The notes under the pieces are model-generated. The model made no database searches and was not told the origin of the DNA. It saw only the letters and a program-made list of their open reading frames with translations. DNA of 64,000 bases, taken from assembly GCF_024758505.1 (NCBI RefSeq), contig NZ_CP077970.1, positions 5,208,001 to 5,272,000 of the forward strand, read 5' to 3'. The DNA is from Bradyrhizobium arachidis. Its GTDB lineage: Bacteria; Pseudomonadota; Alphaproteobacteria; Rhizobiales; Xanthobacteraceae. The position numbers and the translations under genes were made by a program. Of the stretch, positions 40,345 through 50,621 are shown piece by piece. Each line of letters opens with the position of its first letter. The stretch's first letter is position 1.

Positions 40345-41739
40345 TCACGCCCCGTTCAGGAATTGAAGCGGGTCAACTGGATTAGATCCTTTACGGATCT
40401 CGAAGTGGAGCTGCGGCGACGCCACCTCACCGGATTGACCCGACTTGGCAATGATCTGGCCGCGCTTGATAGTGTCCCCGCGCTTCACCATCAGCTCACT
40501 CGCATGGGCATATGCGGTGACGTAGCCGTTGGAGTGCCGAACCAGGATCAGATTGCCGTAACCCTTCAGCTCGTTGCCGGAATAGGCAACGACGCCGTCT
40601 TCAGCCGCCTTGACCGGCGTGCCCTCGGGCACCGCAACGTTGATGCCGTCATTGGACTTGCCGTTGGTCTTGGCGCCGTAGCCCGTGACCACCTTGCCGC
40701 GCACGGGCCAGCGGAAGGTCGGCAGTGCGCCGGTCGTTTCCGCAGCCTTGGCCGGAGCCTCGGCGGCAGGCTTTTCCTCGATATTGGCGGTGGCCTGGGC
40801 AAGCCGCGCGCTCTGCTGCGGCGCGGGCAAGGCCGCAACCTTCATGGCCGGCGCGGTCGCAACCGCAGCCGGCTGCTGGGCGACGGCGACGGGCGCCGCG
40901 GCAACCGGGGCGGGTGCAGCCAACGCCGCGGTCTTGCCGCCGGGCACGTTCAGCTTGGTGCCGAGCTTGAGCTTGGCCGATGGCTCGAGGCCATTGGCAC
41001 GCGCGAGTTCGGTGACCGACACATGATTCTTGCGGGCGATGCTGGCGAGCGTATCGCCGCGATTGACGAAGTGGGTGCTTGATGGCGCAGCGACGACCGC
41101 AACGGGTTTTGCCGCTACCGGCGCCGCCATGACCGGGGCCGCCGCAACCGGCGCCATGGCGGGCGCAGGAGCCGGAGCCGCCGCCGTCTGATGCGGGATG
41201 ATCACCTGCTGACCGGGCGACAGGGCGCGCGGGCCCTTGTAGCCGTTGGCGGCAAGGATCGCCGCGGGCGTGACGTGATAGCGCTTGGCGAGCACCTCGA
41301 GCGTGTCGCTGGTGCCGACGATGATCTTGGTCCCGCCCGCCGGACGCGCTGCTGCGACCGAGCGCGGCGGCACGGCACCGGTGGCTTCGAGCTGCGGCTG
41401 GGCCGGCGGCGTGTAGGAGCCGACCCCGCGACCGCCTCCGGACACCCCGCCCGCCACCGGATAGGACTGCGGCGCAGAAACTGCCGGCGGCGGCAAGGGC
41501 TGCGACTGGTAAGCCGGCGCCTGGGTGTTCGGCCGCGCATATTGCGGCAGCTCGCGCTGGACGGGCTGCTGCTGCACCGCGCCAGTCGATTCCTGAGACG
41601 CAAAGGGATTTGAGAAGTTTTGCTGGGAGAGCCGCGACGACATGTCGGCGCTACAGCCCGCGAAACTGAACGAGATCAGCGCCAGCACCGCGACCTGCGG
41701 CACGCGGCGCGAGTAAAGCAACTCGGCGACAGCGGACAT
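40345..41739 (-). CDS. nlpD: NlpD-like lipoprotein, LysM plus degenerate M23 domain
   Basis: The 464-residue lipoprotein has a lipobox with Cys29 (SFAGCS), two LysM domains (about residues 130-175 and 235-280), a Pro/Ala-rich linker and a C-terminal LytM/M23 domain. The zinc ligands are altered as in NlpD: N replaces the H-D pair (NDGINVAVPEG), and QLHFEIR replaces HLHFEIR. NlpD proteins do not cut peptidoglycan but activate an amidase for cell separation. It follows pcm by 109 bp in the surE-pcm-nlpD order. Confidence 0.9.
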   Translation of the reverse strand: MSAVAELLYSRRVPQVAVLALISFSFAGCSADMSSRLSQQNFSNPFASQESTGAVQQQPVQRELPQYARPNTQAPAYQSQPLPPPAVSAPQSYPVAGGVSGGGRGVGSYTPPAQPQLEATGAVPPRSVAAARPAGGTKIIVGTSDTLEVLAKRYHVTPAAILAANGYKGPRALSPGQQVIIPHQTAAAPAPAPAMAPVAAAPVMAAPVAAKPVAVVAAPSSTHFVNRGDTLASIARKNHVSVTELARANGLEPSAKLKLGTKLNVPGGKTAALAAPAPVAAAPVAVAQQPAAVATAPAMKVAALPAPQQSARLAQATANIEEKPAAEAPAKAAETTGALPTFRWPVRGKVVTGYGAKTNGKSNDGINVAVPEGTPVKAAEDGVVAYSGNELKGYGNLILVRHSNGYVTAYAHASELMVKRGDTIKRGQIIAKSGQSGEVASPQLHFEIRKGSNPVDPLQFLNGA

Positions 41740-41848
41740 GGTTACTCACTCGTACGCAACAGAACTGGTCTTTTAAGTAAACACCCGCCGAGTAAATAAC
41801 GGCTTAACCCTCCCAATAAGGTGTTGGCAGCACAACCGATCCGGAAAT

Positions 41849-42499
41849 CTACAGCTCGCGGGCTACCCCAGGCAGCGCCGGCACGAAGCGGACGTCGACG
41901 AGTTCCCTGCGCTCGATGCCCGCCTCCGAGCGGGTCAGGCGGACCAGCGTCTGCACCCCCTGATGCGGTCCGACCGGCGCGATCAGGACGCCCCCGACCT
42001 CGAGCCGCTCGATCAGGTTCTCCGGGACCTGCTCCATCGCGGCCGTGACGATGATCCGGTCGAAGGGGCCGATATTGGCAGGCAGGTTGAGGCCGTCGCC
42101 CAGCATCACCTCGACATTGTGACAGCCGAGCTTCTCCAGTCTGGCGCGTGCGACGTCGGCAAGCCTGCGATAGCGCTCGACCGTCAGCACCTGCCCGGCG
42201 AGCCGCGACAGCACCGCCGCCTGGTAGCCCGACCCGGCGCCGATCTCGAGCACGCGATGATGCTTCCGGACCTGGAGCTGCTCCGTCATATAGGCGACGA
42301 CGAAGGGCTGGCTGATGGTCTGGCCGCAAGCGATCGGCAGCGCGCTGTCGCGGTAGGCATCGCCTCTGTCGGCGTCCTCGACGAACAATTCGCGCGGCAC
42401 CTCCTCCATGGTGCGCAGCACCGACTGGTCGCTGATTCCGCGGCGTCTCAGCGTGAGCTGAAACATCATCTTTTCCGGCGGACGTTGATTGCTGGCCAT
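41849..42499 (-). CDS. pcm: Protein-L-isoaspartate O-methyltransferase
   Basis: The 216-residue enzyme repairs isoaspartyl residues using SAM. It has the substrate motif [17 protein letters not shown] (59-75) and the SAM motif [18 protein letters not shown], then MLGDGLNLP and [18 protein letters not shown] at 42499 gives the usual length; the longer open frame is not supported. Located between surE and nlpD except for the response-regulator gene on the other strand. Confidence 0.93.
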   Translation of the reverse strand: MASNQRPPEKMMFQLTLRRRGISDQSVLRTMEEVPRELFVEDADRGDAYRDSALPIACGQTISQPFVVAYMTEQLQVRKHHRVLEIGAGSGYQAAVLSRLAGQVLTVERYRRLADVARARLEKLGCHNVEVMLGDGLNLPANIGPFDRIIVTAAMEQVPENLIERLEVGGVLIAPVGPHQGVQTLVRLTRSEAGIERRELVDVRFVPALPGVAREL

Positions 42500-42758
42500 T
42501 TTACACTTGTTCTCGTCTTGCTTCCCCAGGGACGAACGACGCTTGCGTCGCAAAGTCGAGAGACGGCCTGTCGTAGCCTGTCGGAATCGTTGTTCCGGCT
42601 CAGGAACCCATGATAATCTAGGGCTACGGCGATTGACCACAATCTGTGTGCGTAGGACAGCCGTAACCGTCATGACAGATTGGGGTTCGTCCAAACGCGC
42701 ATTGCGTCGTATGCCTATATCTGCGAACGTTTCACGGGACGGGCAAGGACTCAACTGA

Positions 42759-43121
42759 ATGACTGCGACGGGTGGTTCTGTATTCCTCGTTGAAGACGAG
42801 GTCATGATCAGGATGATGGTCGCGGATATGCTGGAGGAGCTCGGCTACAAGGTCGCGGCCGAGGCCGGCGACATTGCAGAGGCGATGCGGCTAGCCCAAT
42901 CCACCGAGTTCGACTTCGCCATCCTCGACGTCAACGTCAACGGCAAGGTGATTTCGCCGGTCGCCGACGTGATCAAGGCCAAGGGCCGACCCTTCATCTT
43001 CGCGACCGGCTACGGCTCCTCCGGCCTGCCCGAGCAGTATCGCGACCGCCCCTCCCTGCAAAAGCCGTTTCAGCTCGACGCTCTCGGCAAGACCATCGAG
43101 TTCGCCCTGCGCGGCGGCTAG
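42759..43121 (+). CDS. Stand-alone response-regulator receiver domain
   Basis: The 120-residue product is a receiver domain alone: acidic Glu12/Asp13, the phosphoacceptor Asp57 (AILDVNV), Thr83 in FATGYG and Lys102 in QKPF. No output domain is present, so it would act through protein contacts, like CpdR/DivK-type or phosphate-sink regulators. It is transcribed divergently from pcm with a 259-bp shared upstream region. Its kinase cannot be named. Confidence 0.9.
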   Translation: MTATGGSVFLVEDEVMIRMMVADMLEELGYKVAAEAGDIAEAMRLAQSTEFDFAILDVNVNGKVISPVADVIKAKGRPFIFATGYGSSGLPEQYRDRPSLQKPFQLDALGKTIEFALRGG

Positions 43122-43198
43122 GGCCTGCGACGGCGTCCATCTATCTGATGCGTCAAACGATCTCGTAAAATTCGAAAATCTTAGCCCGGCAACCCCGC

Positions 43199-43222
43199 CT
43201 ACTTTGCATGGGGTTGTTTCGA
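43199..43222 (+). repeat. 24-bp repeat, copy 2
   Basis: Identical to 9464-9487 over 24 bases. It lies 18 bp after the surE stop on the 3' side. Confidence 0.7.
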
Positions 43223-43239
43223 CGCTTTTATCGTCCGGT

Positions 43240-44007
43240 CTACTTCAGGGTCTCGCCGAGGGCTTCCGAGAACGCTTCATCGGTGCGGTCGAGCCGGAGC
43301 GGCGTGACCGAGATGTAGCGCTCCCGCAGCGCCGCGAGATCGGTGCCTTCGGCGGGCAGATCCATCATCGCGGCGCGCTCGAAACCGATCCAGAAATAGG
43401 GATTGCCGCGGCCGTCGCGGCGCTCGTCGATCTTGAGGAAGCCGAGATTGCGCTTGCCCTGGCGCGTCACGCGGATGCCGGCAACCTCTCCCGGCGCGCA
43501 GGCCGGAAAGTTGACGTTGATCACGGTGTTCTTCGGCACGCCGGCGGTCAGCACCTTGCGCAGGATGTCTGGGCCGAATTTTTTCGCCGTGTCCCACAGC
43601 GGCTGATCGCGTGTCTCGATGCTGAACTCTTGCGACAGCGCGAACGACGGCAGGCCCAGAATGGTGCCTTCGAGCGCGCCGGCGATGGTGCCGGAATAGA
43701 CCACGTCCTCGGCGACGTTGCGGCCCTTGTTGACGCCTGAGAGCACGACGTCGGGCATCGTCGCGCCCAGGATGTGACGCGCGCCCATGATGACGCAGTC
43801 GGTCGGTGTGCCCCGCACCGCAAAGTGCCGCGGACCGACCTCGCGCAGACGCAAGGGATCGTTCAGCGACAGCGAATGCGACACGCCGGACTGGTCGAGC
43901 TCCGGCGCTACCACCCAGACGTCCTCGGACAGGGCGCGCGCGATCTCCTCCACGACCTTGAGGCCGGGCGCATGAATGCCGTCGTCATTGGTGCAGAGAA
44001 TGCGCAT
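43240..44007 (-). CDS. surE: 5'-nucleotidase SurE
   Basis: The 255-residue enzyme is a metal-dependent survival phosphatase (5'/3'-nucleotidase and exopolyphosphatase). It carries TNDDGIHAPG (Asp8, Asp9), VVAPELDQSGVSHSLSL (Ser40), and SGVNKGRNVAEDVVYSGT (Asn93). ATG at 44007 was chosen from family length; a longer open frame is present. Member of the serS-surE-pcm-nlpD cluster. Confidence 0.94.
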   Translation of the reverse strand: MRILCTNDDGIHAPGLKVVEEIARALSEDVWVVAPELDQSGVSHSLSLNDPLRLREVGPRHFAVRGTPTDCVIMGARHILGATMPDVVLSGVNKGRNVAEDVVYSGTIAGALEGTILGLPSFALSQEFSIETRDQPLWDTAKKFGPDILRKVLTAGVPKNTVINVNFPACAPGEVAGIRVTRQGKRNLGFLKIDERRDGRGNPYFWIGFERAAMMDLPAEGTDLAALRERYISVTPLRLDRTDEAFSEALGETLK

Positions 44008-44109
44008 GTGCTTCGATTCCAAGAGCCTGGATTTGGGGCGGGTTGGGGTCGTCTTATCGCCCTCCGCCCGATCAGGCAAACCCCGGAAGCCCCCGCGGGG
44101 AACCGCTGC

Positions 44110-44595
44110 TCAGCGGCGGATGCGCCATTGCGGCAGGAAGCGCGCCAACCTGCCTTCCGCCCGCAATTCCAGCCGCAATTCCAGGGGTGGCCGGACCGCC
44201 GGCGGCGGCATCTTCGGAATGGCTGCCGGAGGCTCGGGGATTTTGGTCGGTTCGAGTTTCGACAGCATTGCGATGAGGCTGCCCACCTCGGCGCTCTCGT
44301 CGGCCGGCGGAGCTTCAGCCTTGCGAGGCGCGGGCGGGATCGGCGCAGACTTCGAGGCAATGGCGTCCGGCGCGGCGCCTTGCGGATGGCGCGTACGCGC
44401 CATCGTCAGCGCCTTGTCAAAATCCTCGACATTGATGCCGGGTTTTGTCCGCCGGCTCTGCACAAAATCGTCGTCCCAGAGCCGGGCCACCTCGATGTCG
44501 AGCACGCCGCGCAAGCGCTGGTCGACGGCCTGGATGCCGAATCCGGTCACGGCCCATTGTCTGCCGACCCAGAAGATATCGCGATGCAAGGCCAT
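44110..44595 (-). CDS. Hypothetical protein between serS and surE
   Basis: The 161-residue product has a conserved N-terminal block, MALHRDIFWVGRQWAVTGFG and IQAVDQRLRGVLDIEVARLW, then a Pro/Ala-rich disordered middle and a basic C-terminus. The N-terminal block looks like a compact domain shared among Bradyrhizobium. ATG at 44595 was chosen; a TTG at 44610 is possible. It lies in the gap between serS and surE. Function unknown. Confidence 0.7.
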   Translation of the reverse strand: MALHRDIFWVGRQWAVTGFGIQAVDQRLRGVLDIEVARLWDDDFVQSRRTKPGINVEDFDKALTMARTRHPQGAAPDAIASKSAPIPPAPRKAEAPPADESAEVGSLIAMLSKLEPTKIPEPPAAIPKMPPPAVRPPLELRLELRAEGRLARFLPQWRIRR

Positions 44596-44679
44596 GAAGG
44601 GTCGGCTCAAAACTCTCGGGCAGCCGGCAGGATAACCGCCCGCCCGATCTTCGCAACCGTCTATCCTGGCGGTATCGCC

Positions 44680-46105
<1,426 letters not shown>

Positions 46106-46146
46106 AATCGTCGGCTGGCCTGCTCAATGATAAGCGAAAAAGCGCC

Positions 46147-46953
46147 CTACTCGGCCGGATTGGCGCTGGACGACGCGCCGCTTTGGGCCTGCGAGGCCGC
46201 CGCCTTCTTCTCCACCATCGCGACCGCGATGATCGAGCCCTCATAGAGCGCCAGCAAGGGGATCGCGAGCGAGGCCTGGCTCAGCACATCAGGCGGGGTC
46301 AGGACGGCGGCGATGACGAAGGCGATGACGATGAAATAGCGGCGCTTCTCCCGCAGCATCTTTGCCGTGATGATGCCGATGCGGCCGAGCAGGGTCAGGA
46401 TCACCGGGAGCTGGAATGCGATGCCGAAGGCGAAGATCAGCGACATCATCAGCGACAGATATTCGCCGACCTTGGGGAGGAGCTGAATCTGGGCGGTCTC
46501 CGCGCCGCCCATCTGCTGCATGCCGAGCGAGAAGCGGACCAGCATCGGCAGCACGATGAAATAGACGAGCATCGCGCCAAGCACGAAGAAGAACGGGGTC
46601 GCGACGAGATACGGCAAAAACGCCTGCTTCTCGTGCTTGTAGAGGCCGGGCGCCACGAACATGTAGATCTGGCCGGCGACGATCGGAAACGAGATGAAGG
46701 CGGCGCCGAACATCGCCAGCTTCAGCTGCGTGATGAAATATTCCAGCAGCGCCGTGTAGATGAACTTGGAGTTCTCCGGCCCCGCGATCCATACGAACGG
46801 CCAGACCAGCACGTTGTAGATCTGCTTGGCGAAGAAGAAGCAAAGGATGAAGGCCACGCCAAAGCCAAGCAGCGCCTTGATCAGCCGCGAACGCAGCTCG
46901 ATCAGATGGTCCATCAGGGGCGCTTTGCTGGCCTCGATATCGGCGTCGGTCAT
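46147..46953 (-). CDS. tatC: Sec-independent protein translocase TatC
   Basis: The 268-residue six-helix core of the Tat receptor. It starts [20 protein letters not shown] and holds the conserved [12 protein letters not shown] cytosolic start, [13 protein letters not shown], the GxAFxLPV-type [12 protein letters not shown] and PPDVLSQ. It overlaps tatB by the ATGA tetranucleotide, so translation is coupled. Confidence 0.95.
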   Translation of the reverse strand: MTDADIEASKAPLMDHLIELRSRLIKALLGFGVAFILCFFFAKQIYNVLVWPFVWIAGPENSKFIYTALLEYFITQLKLAMFGAAFISFPIVAGQIYMFVAPGLYKHEKQAFLPYLVATPFFFVLGAMLVYFIVLPMLVRFSLGMQQMGGAETAQIQLLPKVGEYLSLMMSLIFAFGIAFQLPVILTLLGRIGIITAKMLREKRRYFIVIAFVIAAVLTPPDVLSQASLAIPLLALYEGSIIAVAMVEKKAAASQAQSGASSSANPAE

Positions 46954-47459
46954 GACGCTTTGGCATCCTTCAGCGCCTCAGCGGGCGCGGTATCCTGTGC
47001 CACGGGCGCCGGCTGAACCTCGCGCACGATCGCGAGCGGCTCATCGGCCGCGGCATGTGCCTCCGCCTCGACGAAGGTCGCGGGCGTCGGGGCTTCCGGT
47101 GTCGTGGGTGTGGTCGGCGGCTCGATGGCAGCAGGCGTCGAGGACGACGTCTCTGCGGGCTTGTCGATGTCGTCGATCCGCAGGGAGTCGCTGACGTCCT
47201 TCTGGAGCGCGGTCATGACATTGCCGCTGGCAAGGCCGGTGGCGACGTCCTTGACCTCGTCAAAACTCTTCTTGAGCTCGGCCATCTCGGCCTCGCGCAT
47301 CGCTTCCTGGAACTGGCCCTGGAATTCGGATGCCATCTTGCGGGCCTTGCCCATCCACTGGCCGACCATGCGAAGAACGCCCGGAAGCTCCTTCGGGCCG
47401 ATGGCGATCAGCGCGACAACCGCGATGACGACCAGTTCACTCCACCCGATGTCGAACAT
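46950..47459 (-). CDS. tatB: Sec-independent protein translocase TatB
   Basis: The 169-residue protein has the N-terminal membrane helix [20 protein letters not shown] with [20 protein letters not shown], and an amphipathic helix, then a Pro/Thr/Ala-rich acidic tail typical of rhizobial TatB. It binds twin-arginine substrates with TatC. Starts 87 bp after tatA. Confidence 0.94.
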   Translation of the reverse strand: MFDIGWSELVVIAVVALIAIGPKELPGVLRMVGQWMGKARKMASEFQGQFQEAMREAEMAELKKSFDEVKDVATGLASGNVMTALQKDVSDSLRIDDIDKPAETSSSTPAAIEPPTTPTTPEAPTPATFVEAEAHAAADEPLAIVREVQPAPVAQDTAPAEALKDAKAS

Positions 47460-47545
47460 GAAGGCTTCCGTTCACGCAAGCCGCGGACACGCCCAATCCT
47501 TGCACTACCGGATCGGGCCGCGCCCCACGTCTGCTGGTGTTTGGC

Positions 47546-47782
47546 TCAGACGGCTTTGCTGCCGACGTCCGTCCGGGCCGCCGTCGGCGCACCGGTGTGC
47601 TCGATGGACTTGGCCGGCTCGGCGGGCTTATCGGCGGCCTTGTCGTCGTCCTGCATGCCCTTCTTGAAGGCCTTGATGCCCTGAGCCACGTCGCCCATCA
47701 GATCCGAAATCTTGCCACGGCCGAACAGCAGCAGGACCACTGCGATCACCACGATCCAGTGCCAAATGCTAAGCGAACCCAT
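47546..47782 (-). CDS. tatA: Sec-independent protein translocase TatA
   Basis: The 78-residue protein has the TatA helix [19 protein letters not shown] with [20 protein letters not shown] and a short charged tail, the pore-forming part of Tat. ATG at 47782 with GGAGGG upstream was chosen over the in-frame start five codons earlier. First gene of tatA-tatB-tatC. Confidence 0.94.
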   Translation of the reverse strand: MGSLSIWHWIVVIAVVLLLFGRGKISDLMGDVAQGIKAFKKGMQDDDKAADKPAEPAKSIEHTGAPTAARTDVGSKAV

Positions 47783-47948
47783 CCTGCAACCCTCCAAACG
47801 CGTATGGCTGGCGCCCCAGCCTGATCTCCCCGAAACCTAGGCTCCGCGGGTGTCAAAAACAAGGACCAAGGGAGCGCCAATTCGCTGTTGGCACTAGGTA
47901 ATATCGCTAGTGTTAACCGGTCGCAGGGTGCGGCAGGAGAGGCCGGAA

Positions 47949-48683
47949 TCAGCCCTCGCCGCCCTCTTCGCCACCGTCCGACGTCTCCGGCTCGACCGCA
48001 GGCGCGAGCGCCAGGTCGAGGTCGTCGCCCGGTTCCAGCGGATCCTCGTCCTCGCGCAGCTCCGGGTCGTCCGACGGCGTCGGCACGCTGAAGCCGGTGG
48101 GAAGCCGGGAATCCAACAGGCCAGTGCCCTTCAGTTCCTCGAGGCCCGGCAGGTCGGTGAGCTGTTCCAGCGTGAACTGCGACAGGAAGGTCTCGGTGGT
48201 GCCGAAGGTGAGCGGCCGGCCCGGCGTCTTGCGACGGCCGCGCGGCTTGATCCAGCCGGTCTCCAGCAGCACGTCCAGGGTGCCCTTCGAGGTCACGACG
48301 CCACGGATCTCCTCGATCTCGGCGCGCGTCACCGGCTGATGGTAGGCGATGATCGCCAGCACCTCGATCGCCGCACGCGACAGGCGGCGGGTCTCGGTGC
48401 TCTCGCGCGTCATCAGCCAGGCGAGATCGCCGGCGGTGCGGAAGGTCCATTTGTTGGCGACGCGCACGAGGTTGACGCCGCGCGCGGCGTATTCGGCCTG
48501 CAACTGCGCAAGGGCGGCCTTCACATCGACGCCGTCAGGCATCCGCTTGGCAAGCGTCGCGGTATCCAGCGGTTCGCTCGACGCAAACAGCAGCGCTTCG
48601 AGAAGCCTCAACTCTTCGGGACGTGCCTGCGGCTCGTTGTCCATCGGCTCGACCTCTTCAACCCGAACTTCCGCCAAGGCCAT
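47949..48683 (-). CDS. scpB: Segregation and condensation protein B
   Basis: The 244-residue winged-helix protein has LRLLEALLFASSEPLDTATL, TAGDLAWLM, LSRAAIEVLAIIAYHQPVTR and EIRGVVTSKGTLDVLLETGW, the ScpB core; the C-terminal part is acidic and disordered. It forms the SMC-ScpAB condensin. ATG at 48683 has AAGGAG upstream. A GTG at 48704, just after the scpA stop, is possible but less likely. Confidence 0.93.
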   Translation of the reverse strand: MALAEVRVEEVEPMDNEPQARPEELRLLEALLFASSEPLDTATLAKRMPDGVDVKAALAQLQAEYAARGVNLVRVANKWTFRTAGDLAWLMTRESTETRRLSRAAIEVLAIIAYHQPVTRAEIEEIRGVVTSKGTLDVLLETGWIKPRGRRKTPGRPLTFGTTETFLSQFTLEQLTDLPGLEELKGTGLLDSRLPTGFSVPTPSDDPELREDEDPLEPGDDLDLALAPAVEPETSDGGEEGGEG

Positions 48684-48704
48684 GGCAGCTTCTCCTTCTT
48701 GCAC

Positions 48705-49544
48705 TTAACTCACCGGCGCGTCAGGCGCAGGAACTGCGTCTGGCACCGGTTGATGCCGCCCCTTCCGGAAATAGAGGGGGGCAAACGCCTCTTTCTGGTT
48801 CAGCTCCAACTGGCCTTCCCGCACGAGTTCGAGTGCGGCGGCGAAGCTCGAGGCAAACACGGTGGCGCGCTGCGTGGGGTCGGCGACGTAGCGCATCAGG
48901 TAATCGTCGAGGCAGCCCCAATCTTCCGATTCAGTGATGCCGCCAACCAGCCGCTCCAGCGACGCACGCGCCTCGGCGAGCGACCACACCGTGCGCTTGG
49001 CCAGATGCACGCTCGCCAGCACGCGCGACTGCCGCTGCGCGGCGTAGGCTGTGAGCAGGTCGTAGAGCGTTGCCGTGTATTTGGGATGCTTGATCTCGGC
49101 GATGGCTTCGGGCTCGCCGCGCGGAAAGATGTCGCGCAGCAATTGCTGCCGGTTCATCAGCCGGTTGGCGGCTTCGCGAATGGCCTCTAGGCGGCGCAGG
49201 CGGTTGGCAAGCGCAGTCGCCATCTCTTCCGCACTCGGCCCCTCCGCGCTCGGCGGCTCCGGCAGGAGGAGACGCGACTTGAGGAAGGCGAGCCAGGCCG
49301 CCATCACCAGATAGTCGGCCGCAAGCTCAAGCCGGATTTTTCGCGCGGCTTCGATGAAGTGCAGATACTGGTCGGCGAGCGCCAGGATCGAGATTTTGGC
49401 GAGATCGACCTTCTGCTGCCGCGCCAGCGCGAGCAGCAAGTCGAGCGGGCCCTCATAGCCCTCGACATCGACGACCAGCGCCGGTTCGCCCTCGGCGAGC
49501 TCGGCGGGCCGCCCGGTTTCAAACGATAGGATTTCTGCGGTCAT
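48705..49544 (-). CDS. scpA: Segregation and condensation protein A
   Basis: The 279-residue kleisin of the SMC condensin. It has VVDVEGYEGPLDLLLALARQ near the N-terminus, the DYLVMAAWLAFLKSRLLLP segment, and the C-terminal winged-helix LELVREGQLELNQKEAFAPL. ATG at 49544 overlaps the nagZ stop by ATGA, so it is coupled to nagZ. Confidence 0.94.
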   Translation of the reverse strand: MTAEILSFETGRPAELAEGEPALVVDVEGYEGPLDLLLALARQQKVDLAKISILALADQYLHFIEAARKIRLELAADYLVMAAWLAFLKSRLLLPEPPSAEGPSAEEMATALANRLRRLEAIREAANRLMNRQQLLRDIFPRGEPEAIAEIKHPKYTATLYDLLTAYAAQRQSRVLASVHLAKRTVWSLAEARASLERLVGGITESEDWGCLDDYLMRYVADPTQRATVFASSFAAALELVREGQLELNQKEAFAPLYFRKGRHQPVPDAVPAPDAPVS

Positions 49545-50569
49545 GCGGTTGCCGTGTTCGCTCTTGCGATCAATGCGTCAAGTTCGGTGCGAGCGGCGAC
49601 CCGGTCGACGGGGTGCGGAGCCTTGCGCGCTGCGAGCGCCCGATTGGCCCGCTCCAGCGCCTCTCCGGTCAGTTCCGGCGTTTGGCTCGCGACGTCACGC
49701 ATCTCGTCGATATTACCGTTGCAATGCAGGACCATGTCGCAGCCGGCCGAAACGATGGCCCGGGTCCGCTCGGCAATGGTTCCCGCCAGTGCATTCATGG
49801 ACACGTCATCACTCATCAACAAACCCTGGAACCCAATCGCGCCGCGAATCACCTGCTCGATCATTGTCGCAGATGTCGTCGCCGGATGGGCGGGGTCGAC
49901 CGCGCTAAACACAACATGTGCAGTCATGGCCATCGGCAGGTCCGACAGCGGCTGGAACGCCGCAAAATCGGTCCGCATCAGCTCGTCCCGGGACGTATCG
50001 ACGGTTGGCAGCTTGAAATGGGTGTCTGCCGTTGCCCTTCCGTGGCCGGGAATGTGCTTGAGAACCGGCAGCACGCCACCCTGTTCCAACCCTTCGGTCA
50101 CGGCGCGCGCGATGGCCGCGACTTTTGCGGGCTCCGTTCCATAGGCGCGGTTGCCGATCACGGCGTCGGCGCCCGCCACCGGGACATCCGCCAGCGGCAG
50201 GCAATCGACGGTGATGCCGAGATCGGCCAGATCGGCCGCGATCAGCCGTGCGCTGAGCCGCGCCGCTTTCAGGCCCAAGGCCGAATCACGGTCGTACAGA
50301 GTCGAGAAAACGGCGCCCGACGGGTAGACCGGCCAATGCGGCGGCCCGAGGCGCTGCACCCGCCCGCCCTCCTGGTCGATCAGGACGGGCACGTCGGGGG
50401 CACCTGCGGCATCGCGCAATTCGGCAACAAGGGCAGCCACTTGAGCCGGGGTTACGACATTCCTCTTGAAGAGGATAAAGCCCCAAGGACGTTCGGCACG
50501 AATGAACGCCCGCTCGTCGGCGGTCAATTCGGGTCCGGATACGCCGGTAATGAAGGCCCGCGTGGTCAT
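49541..50569 (-). CDS. nagZ: Beta-N-acetylglucosaminidase NagZ (GH3)
   Basis: The 342-residue family 3 glycosidase removes GlcNAc from peptidoglycan breakdown products in recycling. It has VLIDQEGGRVQRL, the His-containing KHIPGHGRATADTHFKLP of the acid/base loop, and the nucleophile Asp in LLMSDDVSMNAL. Cytosolic, no signal. It is fused neither to a lipid anchor nor a carbohydrate domain. It overlaps scpA by four bases. Confidence 0.93.
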   Translation of the reverse strand: MTTRAFITGVSGPELTADERAFIRAERPWGFILFKRNVVTPAQVAALVAELRDAAGAPDVPVLIDQEGGRVQRLGPPHWPVYPSGAVFSTLYDRDSALGLKAARLSARLIAADLADLGITVDCLPLADVPVAGADAVIGNRAYGTEPAKVAAIARAVTEGLEQGGVLPVLKHIPGHGRATADTHFKLPTVDTSRDELMRTDFAAFQPLSDLPMAMTAHVVFSAVDPAHPATTSATMIEQVIRGAIGFQGLLMSDDVSMNALAGTIAERTRAIVSAGCDMVLHCNGNIDEMRDVASQTPELTGEALERANRALAARKAPHPVDRVAARTELDALIARANTATA

Positions 50570-50621
50570 CAGCGCCGATTATCCGTACCCCGCTAGGGGG
50601 TCAAGGAAACCGCGGAATATT

